The notes below the pieces were generated by a model. It saw only the letters and a list, made by a program, of their open reading frames with translations. It was not told the DNA's origin and searched no databases. A DNA stretch of 64,000 bases from Alphaproteobacteria bacterium (GTDB lineage Bacteria; Pseudomonadota; Alphaproteobacteria; Rhodobacterales; Rhodobacteraceae): the NCBI GenBank assembly GCA_030428355.1, contig JAUIBL010000008.1:50244-114243 (forward strand). Reading direction: 5' to 3'. Below, in pieces: positions 9,029 to 16,630 of the stretch. The position numbers and the translations under genes are program-made. Position 1 is the first letter of the stretch. Every line of letters begins with the position of its first letter.

Positions 9029-11463
9029 GCGCGCAGCCTTTCATTTTGCGGATCCCAGAGGGGTTCGTCCTTCTGGACGACCGCTTTGCGCATCTCACCG
9101 AAAATGTCGATCTCAAGTTCCGTACCGGGCACCGCCAGGTCGGCCCGGACCATACCCAGCGCGATGGAGGCGTTCACCCGGTAGCCCCAGTCGCCGCTGG
9201 TGGTCTCACCCACGACCTGCCCGTCATGCCAGAGCGTCGACATATACGGCGCGTCATACTCGCCCGCATCGACGACCAGCGTCACAAAGCGTTTGGCCAC
9301 GCCCTGCTGTTTTTCAGCCAAAAGTGCCGCCTTGCCGGGGAAGTCCTGCGGCTTGTCGAGTTTGACAAAGCGGTCCAGCCCACCCTGCAGCATGGTGTAG
9401 TCGGTGGATAGATCGCCCTTCCACGCGCGGTAGCCCTTTTCGATCCGCAACGCATTGAGCGCATACATGCCAAAGGGCTTGGCCCCTGCACCCAGAATGG
9501 CGTCGTAGATCTCTGGCGCATCTTCAGTCAGGCAGTGCACCTCCCATCCAAGCTCACCGGCGAAGGACACGCGCAGCAGGACGCAGGGTTTGCCGCAGAC
9601 GTTGGCCTCCTGGAACGACAGCCAAGGCAGGGTCAGGTCGGCATCCGTCAACGGCGCCAGCATCTCGCGCGATTTTGGCCCGGTCACGAGGAAGCATTCG
9701 TATTTCGTCGTGCGGTCCTGCACGGTCACACCCTCGGGCAGATTGCGCAGCAGAACGTCCCGGTCGTGCCATTGTGCGACGGCAGCCGTGATCAGCCAGA
9801 TCGCCTCGTCGCTTTGGGGGATGACCGACATCTCGGTCAGGATGCGGCCCCGGTCGTCGGGGAAATAGGCCAGACCCACGCGTCCCGGTTTCGGCAGGGT
9901 AGAACAGGTGAGCGCATCGACATGCGCCCGCGCGCCGGGGCCTTCGACCGACAGGCGCGTAAAGCCGGAAATGGCGATCACACCCGCCGCATCGCGCACC
10001 GCTTCGCATTCTTCCTTGATCCGCTGCTGCCACGGGCCTTTCCGCGCCCAGGTCTGGGTCGCCTCCTCGGACGTGTCATCGCCCGGCTTCGCAAACCAAT
10101 TGGCGCGTTCCCAGCCGTTATAGGCCCCCATCACACCGCCCGCCGCGATGATCTTGTCATGCACCGCCGACAGTTTCTTGTCGCGCCCGGCTGGCCACGC
10201 GTGACGCGGGAAATGCATGGCGTATTCGTGGCCGTAGACCTCGATCGCCTTCTGGTCGGAATAGTCCTGATCGGCGTAATCGGTGTAGCGGCGCGGGTCG
10301 ACGGCCCACATATCCCATTCGGTCTGTCCTTCGGTGACCCATTCCGCCAGCACCTTGCCCGCGCCGCCGCCCTGGGTGATGCCGAAGGTGAACGCACAGG
10401 CCTCGAAGGCGTTGGGCACACCCGGCATCGGCCCGATCAACGGCAAGCCATCCGGCGCATAGGGGATCGGGCCGTTGATCACCCGGCCGACGCCGGATGC
10501 TCCAAGGATGGGCACCCGCGCCATCGCATCCTCGATATACCACTCGAGCCGTTCCAGATCGTCTGGGTAAAGCTGGAAGCTGAAATCATCGGGCATGGGA
10601 TCGTCCGGCGTGACCCAATGCGCCTTGCAGTTCCTTTCGTACGGTCCAAGGTTCAGACCGTACTTTTCCTGCCGCAGGTAGTAGGAGCTGTCCACATCGC
10701 GCAAGAGCGGCAGCTTGCCGTTCTCCTTCGACCACGCCTCCAGTTCGGCCACGGGTTCCGTCAGGAAATACTGGTGGCTCATCACCGTCATCGGCACCGT
10801 CCGCCCGCCATAGGGCTTGAACCATTCGCCGACGCGCTGGGCATAGTAGCCCGCCGCGTTCACCACTTTTTCGCAGGTGATGTCGCCCTTGTCCGTGTGC
10901 ACGATCCATTCGCCGCCTTTGCGGCTCACACCCGTCGCAGGACAGAACCGTTCGATCTTTGCCCCCATCATCCGCGCGCCTTTGGCCAGCGCCTGCGTGA
11001 GCTGCGCCGGGTCGATGTCGCCATCGTCGGGGTCATACAAAGCCCCTGCCAGATCGTGGGTTTCGATGAACGGATAGCGGTCCTTGATGTCGCCCACCGC
11101 CATCATCTCGAGATTCATGCCCTGATAGCGCCCCATCGACCGGGCGCGTTCGAATTCCTGCATCCGCTCCTTGCTGTGGCCCAGACGGATCGACCCGGTG
11201 ACGTGGTAGTTCATCGGGTAATCGACCTCGTCCGCCAGCGTCCGGTAGAGCGACAGCGAATAGCGCTGCATGTTCATCACCGCCCAGCTTGTGCTGAAAG
11301 ACGGGCAGTTCCCCGCCGCGTGCCATGTGGAGCCAGCGGTCAGTTCGTTCTTCTCCAGCAGCACGCAGTCCCATCCGGCCTTGGCGATGTGATAGGCGCA
11401 GGATGCACCAACGACGCCACCGCCGATGATGACGACACGGGTGGTTGTGGGGAAATCGGACAT
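9025..11463 (-). CDS. dimethylglycine dehydrogenase-like flavoprotein with GcvT domain (upstream copy)
   Basis: An 812-residue paralogue of the protein at 5644-8088 with the same order: FAD-binding VIIGGGVVGASCAYH at residues 11-25, STWHAAGN with the likely FAD-anchoring His, then a GcvT-like folate-binding half ending AGELGWEVHC, YRAWKGDLSTDYTMLQGG and NASIALGMVRADL. Overall similarity to its neighbour is moderate, so they probably act on different methylamines (for instance dimethylglycine and then sarcosine). The ATG at 11463 has a GGAG ribosome site; an upstream in-frame start would run into the LysE gene. It is 11 bp downstream of lysE and overlaps the methyltransferase gene by 4 bases. 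Confidence 0.86.
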   Translation of the reverse strand: MSDFPTTTRVVIIGGGVVGASCAYHIAKAGWDCVLLEKNELTAGSTWHAAGNCPSFSTSWAVMNMQRYSLSLYRTLADEVDYPMNYHVTGSIRLGHSKERMQEFERARSMGRYQGMNLEMMAVGDIKDRYPFIETHDLAGALYDPDDGDIDPAQLTQALAKGARMMGAKIERFCPATGVSRKGGEWIVHTDKGDITCEKVVNAAGYYAQRVGEWFKPYGGRTVPMTVMSHQYFLTEPVAELEAWSKENGKLPLLRDVDSSYYLRQEKYGLNLGPYERNCKAHWVTPDDPMPDDFSFQLYPDDLERLEWYIEDAMARVPILGASGVGRVINGPIPYAPDGLPLIGPMPGVPNAFEACAFTFGITQGGGAGKVLAEWVTEGQTEWDMWAVDPRRYTDYADQDYSDQKAIEVYGHEYAMHFPRHAWPAGRDKKLSAVHDKIIAAGGVMGAYNGWERANWFAKPGDDTSEEATQTWARKGPWQQRIKEECEAVRDAAGVIAISGFTRLSVEGPGARAHVDALTCSTLPKPGRVGLAYFPDDRGRILTEMSVIPQSDEAIWLITAAVAQWHDRDVLLRNLPEGVTVQDRTTKYECFLVTGPKSREMLAPLTDADLTLPWLSFQEANVCGKPCVLLRVSFAGELGWEVHCLTEDAPEIYDAILGAGAKPFGMYALNALRIEKGYRAWKGDLSTDYTMLQGGLDRFVKLDKPQDFPGKAALLAEKQQGVAKRFVTLVVDAGEYDAPYMSTLWHDGQVVGETTSGDWGYRVNASIALGMVRADLAVPGTELEIDIFGEMRKAVVQKDEPLWDPQNERLRA

Positions 11464-11474
11464 GGGTGGTCTCC

Positions 11475-12098
11475 TCAGTTCCAAGCAAGGCGGAGCGCAA
11501 GCCCGCCAAAGACGATTGCGGACAGTTTGCCTAGCCAGCCCGAGGCGCGCTGGATGCGGGCCGCGGCAAGGCCGGCAAACCCGCCCAACAGGCAGTAGGT
11601 GGCAAGTTCCCCGAACGCGAGAAGTGTCCCGAGGATCAGGATTTGCTGCCAGACGGGGCCAATGGCCGGATCAGCGAATTGCGGCAGGAAGGCGAGAACG
11701 AAAAGCCCCACCTTGGGGTTCAGGATGTTGGTCAGAAAGCCACGCCGGAACGCGCGCCACGTGTCGCTGCGCCCTTCGCGGCGGGCGGGGTCAGACGTGT
11801 CGGTCCAGGTGTGGTATGCCAGCCAAAGCAGATAGGCCGCACCGGCATAGCGCAGCGCGTCATAGGCAATGGGATAGGTGATCAGCAGAACGGCCAGACC
11901 CGCCGCCGCGATCACCACATGGCCCATCACTCCCAGACCGATGCCCGCTGCAGCCGCCATGCCAGACCGAGCGCCACCGCGCATACCGCTGGCCAGCGTG
12001 AACATCATGTCCGCACCGGGGGTGATATACAGGATCAGCGCCGCCCCCATGAAAGTGATGTAGGTCCAAAGTGGAATGGAAAGGGCAAGCTCCAGCAC
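11475..12098 (-). CDS. LysE-family amino-acid/metabolite exporter
   Basis: A 207-residue inner-membrane protein with about six hydrophobic segments and the family hallmarks ITPGADMMFTLASGMRGG near residue 26 and FLTNILNPKVGLFVLAFLPQF near residue 120. LysE/RhtB proteins export amino acids, betaines or similar small solutes. In this operon it may relieve build-up of a product such as glycine, methionine or a methylated intermediate, but the substrate is inference. It lies 3 bp after the GFA gene. Confidence 0.88.
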   Translation of the reverse strand: MLELALSIPLWTYITFMGAALILYITPGADMMFTLASGMRGGARSGMAAAAGIGLGVMGHVVIAAAGLAVLLITYPIAYDALRYAGAAYLLWLAYHTWTDTSDPARREGRSDTWRAFRRGFLTNILNPKVGLFVLAFLPQFADPAIGPVWQQILILGTLLAFGELATYCLLGGFAGLAAARIQRASGWLGKLSAIVFGGLALRLAWN

Positions 12099-12101
12099 GT
12101 C

Positions 12102-12506
12102 TCAGTCCTCGCGCTGCGGATCAGTGGGGTTGATGGCGTAGTAATCGCCCTTGCTGCGCGTGTGGATATGGCCGCGCAGGGTCAGGCCGGTCGGTCCGTC
12201 GATGGAGCCGGTGGAGAAACAGATGAACGGATCGTCCTCATGGTCCCAGAACAGCGCCGATCCGCAGGTCGGACAGAACCCGCGCCGGGCTTTCTCGGAC
12301 GACTGGTACCAGCGCAATTCGCCGGTGATTTCAAGCGTGCCGTTTGGAACATAGGACGAGGCCCAGACATGCCCCGACTGCTTGCGGCACTGGGTGCAGT
12401 GACAGGCGGCTGGCGCGCCCGCTGCTCCATGTGCGGTATAAGTGACCGCGCCGCAGAGGCAGCTTCCTGTCAGGGATACCGGGCCGGAGGGGGATGCGTC
12501 GCTCAT
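12102..12506 (-). CDS. GFA/Mss4-like zinc protein
   Basis: A 134-residue zinc-fold protein of the family named for glutathione-dependent formaldehyde-activating enzyme. Cysteine motifs are SCLCGAVTYT (CxCG), ACHCTQCRKQSG (CxxC) and FCPTCGSALFW (CxxCG). True Gfa speeds the reaction of formaldehyde with glutathione, but most family members are uncharacterised. The placement with demethylating flavoproteins, which can release formaldehyde, makes a formaldehyde-handling role attractive. The ATG at 12506 overlaps the stop of the regulator gene by one base (TGATG). Confidence 0.85.
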   Translation of the reverse strand: MSDASPSGPVSLTGSCLCGAVTYTAHGAAGAPAACHCTQCRKQSGHVWASSYVPNGTLEITGELRWYQSSEKARRGFCPTCGSALFWDHEDDPFICFSTGSIDGPTGLTLRGHIHTRSKGDYYAINPTDPQRED

Positions 12507-13078
12507 CAATACACCGGCGGGGCAATGACCCAGATCACCACGGCGGGGTCATCATAGGGGTTGATCCATTCGAAAGGCTCGGCCTTGATCCGGAAACTGT
12601 CGCCCGGTGTCAGGGTGAAGCGGCGATCACTGATGATGAGGTCGAGCTTGCCCGACAGGATGTACCCCACCTCCTGCGTGGGACGGGTCACAACCTCGCC
12701 GATGCGGCTGTGCGGCTGGAAGGTGGAATGCACCACCTCGAAATCGTCCGAAAGGTCCGGCGAGAGCAATTCCTCCACTAACCCGCTGTCCCCGCTCCCG
12801 ATGGGCCGTCGCGCACCGGCGCGCACGACATACCCGGCCTCGTCCGCCGCCGCCTGAGGCGTGCCGAACAGCAGCGAGACAGGGACATCGAACAGCTTGG
12901 CGATATGGCGCAGATCGGTGATCGACGGCGCGGAGAGATCGCGTTCGATCTGGCTGACCCAGCCAACAGACCGCCCCAGCCGATCCGCCATGTCCTGCAA
13001 AGTCAGCCCACGCGCCTTGCGCAGCGCCCGAAGGTCCGCGCCTAGCGTCTTGCTGTGAAGAACCGGATCGTGCTGCAC
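12506..13078 (-). CDS. XRE-cupin transcriptional regulator of the demethylation operon
   Basis: A 190-residue regulator. Residues about 11-70 are an HTH_3 DNA-binding domain (LRALRKARGLTLQDMADRLG, then VGWVSQIERDLSAPSITDLRHIA). Residues about 115-185 are a small cupin (RPTQEVGYILSGKLDLII, FTLTPGDSFRI) that probably senses an operon substrate. This PuuR/SutR-like architecture is common for polyamine, amino-acid or methylamine catabolism. It is the first gene of the minus-strand operon and lies next to an array of palindromic boxes (13087-13185), so autoregulation is likely. Confidence 0.86.
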   Translation of the reverse strand: MQHDPVLHSKTLGADLRALRKARGLTLQDMADRLGRSVGWVSQIERDLSAPSITDLRHIAKLFDVPVSLLFGTPQAAADEAGYVVRAGARRPIGSGDSGLVEELLSPDLSDDFEVVHSTFQPHSRIGEVVTRPTQEVGYILSGKLDLIISDRRFTLTPGDSFRIKAEPFEWINPYDDPAVVIWVIAPPVY

Positions 13079-13086
13079 GACTCGCT

Positions 13087-13185
13087 CATGAAAATTTCGT
13101 CCAGAATTTCATGACATGGTTTGATGAAAATTCAAAAGAAATTTTCATTCACCTCGCGGGATTGTCCATTTCGCTTGATCGAAAT
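13087..13185. promoter_or_regulatory. palindromic operator array upstream of the XRE-cupin regulator
   Basis: Four related half-sites lie between the divergent genes: CATGAAAATTTC (13087-13098) facing GAATTTCATG (13104-13113), and ATGAAAATT (13124-13132) facing AATTTTCAT (13140-13148), the latter a perfect 9-bp inverted repeat with a 7-nt spacer. A further perfect repeat, ATTTCG-N6-CGAAAT, lies at 13168-13185. AT-rich palindromes of this kind suit an XRE-family dimer. Assignment to the adjacent regulator is inference. Confidence 0.6.
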
Positions 13186-13245
13186 CCGGACCAAACGTAC
13201 CGTGGCTGCATTGGTGAAAAGCAATTCTTGATGGAGGTCCGAATT

Positions 13246-13797
13246 ATGAGTACGGAACCCTTTTCCTTTATGCCTGCAGAGCCCTATTCGTTTCTGACGA
13301 TGCCTGCGCCCGCCGTCTGTTCTTTTGAACGTCTGCACGTCTTCACCTTCAGGCGGTCCGAAACGACCAACGCAAATGGTACTGTGCCGGGTACCCTGAC
13401 CTTGGGCGACAAAAGCTGGCCGACCATCGAACGCGGGAACGGCTATACCTTTGTTCGCAAGGGCACCTATCGGCTTGTGGTCGATTACAAGAACACGGAC
13501 CGTGCCGGTGGGGTCAAGGTCAAATGCCTGCGTTTCAATCATGAGGGCATTCGCACCCATCTTGTGCATGATGCTTTGAACGACAATGCGTTCACGTTGG
13601 CAGGCTGTATCGCGCCGGGGCTTTCCACGACCGACACCGGGATCAAGGACTCCATAAAGGCGATGAACGAGATCTGGGATGTACTTGGCGGTTGGGAAGA
13701 CGGCAAAGCCTGCTCGATCGTGGTTGAAAACAACGTCGTGGGTGATGAGACTGCTGCCAACTGGATCGCCCGTCGCAAGAACGCTGGATACTGGTGA
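13246..13797 (+). CDS. DUF5675-like small protein
   Basis: A 183-residue protein without signal peptide. The region from residue about 45 (GTVPGTLTLGD, KGTYRLVVDYKN, HDALNDNAFTLAGCIAPG) resembles the DUF5675 pattern, in which a short title-like strand, a GTY turn and an H..N...GCI motif are conserved. Function is unknown; family members are often phage- or secretion-associated. The ATG at 13246 is chosen because GGAGG lies 8 bases before it; an earlier in-frame ATG at 13111 would run through the operator palindromes. It diverges from the XRE-cupin regulator and converges, with no gap, on the GAF-domain gene. Confidence 0.6.
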   Translation: MSTEPFSFMPAEPYSFLTMPAPAVCSFERLHVFTFRRSETTNANGTVPGTLTLGDKSWPTIERGNGYTFVRKGTYRLVVDYKNTDRAGGVKVKCLRFNHEGIRTHLVHDALNDNAFTLAGCIAPGLSTTDTGIKDSIKAMNEIWDVLGGWEDGKACSIVVENNVVGDETAANWIARRKNAGYW

Positions 13798-14253
13798 TCA
13801 GGCAACCGCGTCGAACACGGTTTTCAGTATCCTCTGCAACGCCTCTGCATCGTCCTGCGTGAATGCATCCGGTTCGTTGCTGTCGATGTCGAACACCCCT
13901 AGCAACCGGCCCTTGCCGTTCCAGACCGGCAGCACAAGTTCGGACCGTGTTGAAGACGCACACGCGATGTGCCCGGGGAACGCGTCTACATCGGGCACAA
14001 GCTGAACCTCTCCGGTACGGGCCGCAGCGCCGCAGACCCCGCGCGAGAACGGGATGGTCAGGCAGCCATGCCCGCCCTGATACGGTCCGATCTTGAGCAA
14101 CTCCGGACCCGCGACACGGTAGAACCCCGTCCAGTCAAAGCGGTCATCGGCGTGATGTACCTCGCAGGTCACAGTGGCCATCAGGCTGACCGTGTCGGTT
14201 TCCCCTAAGGTCAGAGCGGCAATCGTTTTGGCAAGCGTCGTGTAATCGGCCAT
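13798..14253 (-). CDS. GAF-domain free methionine-(R)-sulfoxide reductase
   Basis: A 151-residue stand-alone GAF domain of the fRMsr type. The three redox cysteines are all present: GGHGCLTIPF, SRGVCGAAA and GHIACASSTRSE, the last followed by ELVLPVW. The enzyme reduces free L-methionine-(R)-sulfoxide, repairing oxidised methionine pools. The stop lies immediately next to the stop of the convergent DUF5675-like gene, without space for a terminator. Confidence 0.87.
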   Translation of the reverse strand: MADYTTLAKTIAALTLGETDTVSLMATVTCEVHHADDRFDWTGFYRVAGPELLKIGPYQGGHGCLTIPFSRGVCGAAARTGEVQLVPDVDAFPGHIACASSTRSELVLPVWNGKGRLLGVFDIDSNEPDAFTQDDAEALQRILKTVFDAVA

Positions 14254-14263
14254 GTCATGTCAT

Positions 14264-14310
14264 TGGGGGCCAGCCCCCACACTCCCGAGGTATTCGCAGC
14301 GCAAAGAAAC
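14264..14310. repeat. Rhodobacteraceae intergenic hairpin with CCGAGGTATT tail
   Basis: A perfect 7-bp repeat TGGGGGC-CA-GCCCCCA (14264-14279) is followed by CACTCCCGAGGTATT and, near the end, CAAAGAAAC. It resembles the repeated roseobacter motif of a GGGGGC hairpin next to a CCCGGGRTATTT-like tail. It sits directly after the thiolase stop on the minus strand, so it probably ends or protects that transcript. Compare 4826-4868. Confidence 0.55.
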
Positions 14311-15474
14311 CTAGATGCGTTCAATTGCGATGGCCGTGCCTTCGCCACCGCCGATGCAGATCGCCGCCAAACCGCGCTTCAGCCCGCGCTTTTCCAGCGC
14401 GTTGAGCAGCGTCACCATGATCCGCGCGCCCGACGCGCCGATGGGATGGCCCAGCGCACAGGCACCACCATTCACGTTCACGATGTCCCGGCTCAGGCCC
14501 ATTTCATGCATGAACGCCATCGGCACCACGGCGAAGGCTTCGTTCACTTCCCAGAGATCGACGTCGTCCTTGCTCCAGCCGATCTGGTCCAGCAGCTTTT
14601 GCGCAGCGGGAACCGGGGCCGTGGTGAAAAGGCCAGGTGCCTGCGCATGGCTTGCATGCCCCACGATCCGCGCGCGGGCAGCGGTCCCGGCCGCCTCTGC
14701 TGTCGTCAGAATCAGGGCCGCCGCGCCGTCAGAGATGGACGAGCTGTTGGCGGGCGTCACCGTACCATCCTTGCGGAAGGCCGGTTTCAGCGTCGGGATC
14801 TTGTCAGGCCGTGCCGTGCCGGGCTGTTCGTCCTCGGACACCACCACCTCGCCCTTGCGGGTTGTCACGGTGACAGGGGTGATCTCGTGTTCGAAAGCGC
14901 CGGATTTCTGCGCATCCAGCGCGTTGGACAGCGACCGCAGCGCATAGTCATCCTGCGCCTCGCGGGTGAACTGGAACGCCTCGGCGCAATCCTCGGCGAA
15001 GGTGCCCATCAGGCGACCCTTGTCATAGGCATCTTCCAGACCGTCGAGAAACATGTGGTCGATCACCTGCCCATGACCGATCCGCGCGCCGCTGCGCATC
15101 TTGGGCAGCAGGTAGGGCGCGTTGGTCATCGACTCCATTCCGCCCGCGACAATGGTGGTCGCACGGCCCAGGGCGATGGCGTCGAAGGCCATCATCGCGG
15201 CTTTCATGCCGGAGCCGCACATCTTGTTGAGCGTGGTGGCTGGCACCTCTTCCCCCAGACCGCCAGCAAACCCCGCCTGCCGTGCCGGGGCCTGCCCCTG
15301 ACCGGCAGGCAGAACGCAGCCCATCAGCACCTCGTCCACGGCAGGCGTGCCCGCCTGATCCAAGGCCGCGCGGATCGCAGCACCGCCGAGCTCTGCCGCT
15401 GTCAGGTCGGAAAACGCGCCCTGAAAGCCCCCCATCGCGGTGCGCGCGGCACCTGCAATCACGACATCCGCCAT
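14311..15474 (-). CDS. acetyl-CoA C-acyltransferase (thiolase)
   Basis: A 387-residue thiolase. The acylated nucleophile is Cys86 in NKMCGSGMKAAM; other conserved blocks are GGMESMTNAP, NEAFAVVPMAF, GGACALGHPIGASGARI (catalytic His) and the second active-site Cys in CIGGGEGTAIA near the C-terminus. It condenses or cleaves acetoacetyl-CoA or longer 3-ketoacyl-CoA; the biosynthetic (PhaA/AtoB) or degradative role cannot be settled from sequence. The ATG at 15474 is preceded by GGAGG and opens the typical MADVVIAGAARTAMGGFQG start; an upstream extension was discarded. Confidence 0.9.
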   Translation of the reverse strand: MADVVIAGAARTAMGGFQGAFSDLTAAELGGAAIRAALDQAGTPAVDEVLMGCVLPAGQGQAPARQAGFAGGLGEEVPATTLNKMCGSGMKAAMMAFDAIALGRATTIVAGGMESMTNAPYLLPKMRSGARIGHGQVIDHMFLDGLEDAYDKGRLMGTFAEDCAEAFQFTREAQDDYALRSLSNALDAQKSGAFEHEITPVTVTTRKGEVVVSEDEQPGTARPDKIPTLKPAFRKDGTVTPANSSSISDGAAALILTTAEAAGTAARARIVGHASHAQAPGLFTTAPVPAAQKLLDQIGWSKDDVDLWEVNEAFAVVPMAFMHEMGLSRDIVNVNGGACALGHPIGASGARIMVTLLNALEKRGLKRGLAAICIGGGEGTAIAIERI

Positions 15475-15567
15475 AAAACCTCCACCCGGTTGCTGATCTC
15501 GGGCCTTGCATACCGGATGGTAAGGAATGGCGTCTAGGGTCTGCGCACCAGCAATGACCGAGGCCCC

Positions 15568-15906
15568 ATGGAACTGACCGTTGAATCGCACCCCACTGCC
15601 ACTTTGATCCGCGTACAGGCCCCCCGTATCGACGCGCCCACTGCGCTTAAGTTCAAGGAAGAGATGCGCACCCTGACCCTGCGCACGGATGGGCGGTTCG
15701 TGCTTGATCTCGGTCAGGTCGATTTCATCGACTCAAGCGGGCTGGGCGCGGTTGTTGCCGCGATGAAACAACTGCGTGCAGGCCAGACACTCGAACTCGC
15801 GGCCCTGCAACCGATCGTGGACAAGGTGTTTCGCCTTACCAGAATGAACACGATCTTTAGGATTCACGACACTGTGGATCAGGCCCTTGCGCCCGACCAA
15901 GGCTGA
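15568..15906 (+). CDS. STAS-domain anti-anti-sigma factor
   Basis: A 112-residue single STAS domain of the SpoIIAA/RsbV type. The phosphorylatable serine is in the conserved LGQVDFIDSSGLGAVVAAM, with the following helix RAGQTLELAALQPIVDKVF. Such proteins bind and inactivate an anti-sigma kinase when unphosphorylated. The gene overlaps the next one, a GHKL-kinase-like protein, by 20 bases, which fits a two-protein partner switch. No PP2C phosphatase or sigma gene is seen next to it. Confidence 0.86.
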   Translation: MELTVESHPTATLIRVQAPRIDAPTALKFKEEMRTLTLRTDGRFVLDLGQVDFIDSSGLGAVVAAMKQLRAGQTLELAALQPIVDKVFRLTRMNTIFRIHDTVDQALAPDQG

Positions 15907-16330
15907 ACGCACGGTTCTGTATCACCAGTGCCTGCCTGCGCTGGATGGTGTGACCCCCGATCTGGTCGATGCGGTCTGCACGGCGCTGTCCGCAACGCCC
16001 GCCACACTGCTTGATGGGGATGTCCGCATCGTTCTGACGGAAGCGGTCAACAATATCGTCGAACACGCCTATGCCGGTCCGGGCTTTGGCGCACTTGTCA
16101 TCCGCGTGACATGCACGGGACATGCGCTCTGGATCGACCTGACCGATTGGGGCCACCCGTATCCCCCGATCTGCGACAGCGTCACTTCACCTGATCCATT
16201 GGATCTGAACGAGGGCGGGTATGGCAGTTTCCTGATTCGCACACTCGTCTCCGCGCTGCACCGCTCACGCAAGCACGGGACAAACCGACTCACCCTGCAG
16301 TTCGACCTGCAAAACCCTCACCCGGGCTGA
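15887..16330 (+). CDS. RsbW/SpoIIAB-like ATP-binding anti-sigma kinase
   Basis: A 147-residue HATPase_c-type protein. The N box is IVLTEAVNNIVEHAYAG, followed by the G1-like LTDWGHPYPP and the G2-like GGYGSFLIRTLVSAL. It should phosphorylate the STAS partner encoded just upstream and bind an unidentified sigma factor or other target. The best start is a TTG at 15887, which overlaps the STAS gene by 20 bases; upstream in-frame codons offer only a CTG before a stop at 15845. Confidence 0.84.
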   Translation: MRPTKAERTVLYHQCLPALDGVTPDLVDAVCTALSATPATLLDGDVRIVLTEAVNNIVEHAYAGPGFGALVIRVTCTGHALWIDLTDWGHPYPPICDSVTSPDPLDLNEGGYGSFLIRTLVSALHRSRKHGTNRLTLQFDLQNPHPG

Positions 16331-16630
16331 CGCGATTTCGCCCGAATTCACCGCATTGTCCACGTTTCGGAATTAATCCTTAAAACTAGAGGCTTTTGCC
16401 CTGTTTTCCGGCTCTTCGGTCAAGGAAAGGCCCTATTCTCTCCGAACTCCGGCCTTGGTTGACCGCCATATAGAAAGGGTAGCTGCTTCAAGCTTCACCT
16501 CGGCGTCGCGCCATCAACAGCCCCCACCCAGTGTGCGGCGTCGAGGTACTCTTCTTCCCCCCACCAGCATCGCATTGACCATCCCTCGCGTCTGCCTATT
16601 TTGAGCCGCAAAAGGGGAGGGACAGAACCG
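16331..16630. other. intergenic region before ggt
   Basis: 300 bp without a convincing gene. It is somewhat AT-richer near 16365-16390 and ends with an AAGGGGAGG ribosome site (16612-16620) for ggt. The promoter of ggt should lie here, but no clear -35/-10 pair or operator was recognised. Confidence 0.4.

Noticed and set aside
9535..11598. Plus-strand open frame of about 690 codons opposite a dimethylglycine dehydrogenase-like gene
   Set aside because: Antisense shadow; the minus strand carries a complete conserved flavoprotein there.
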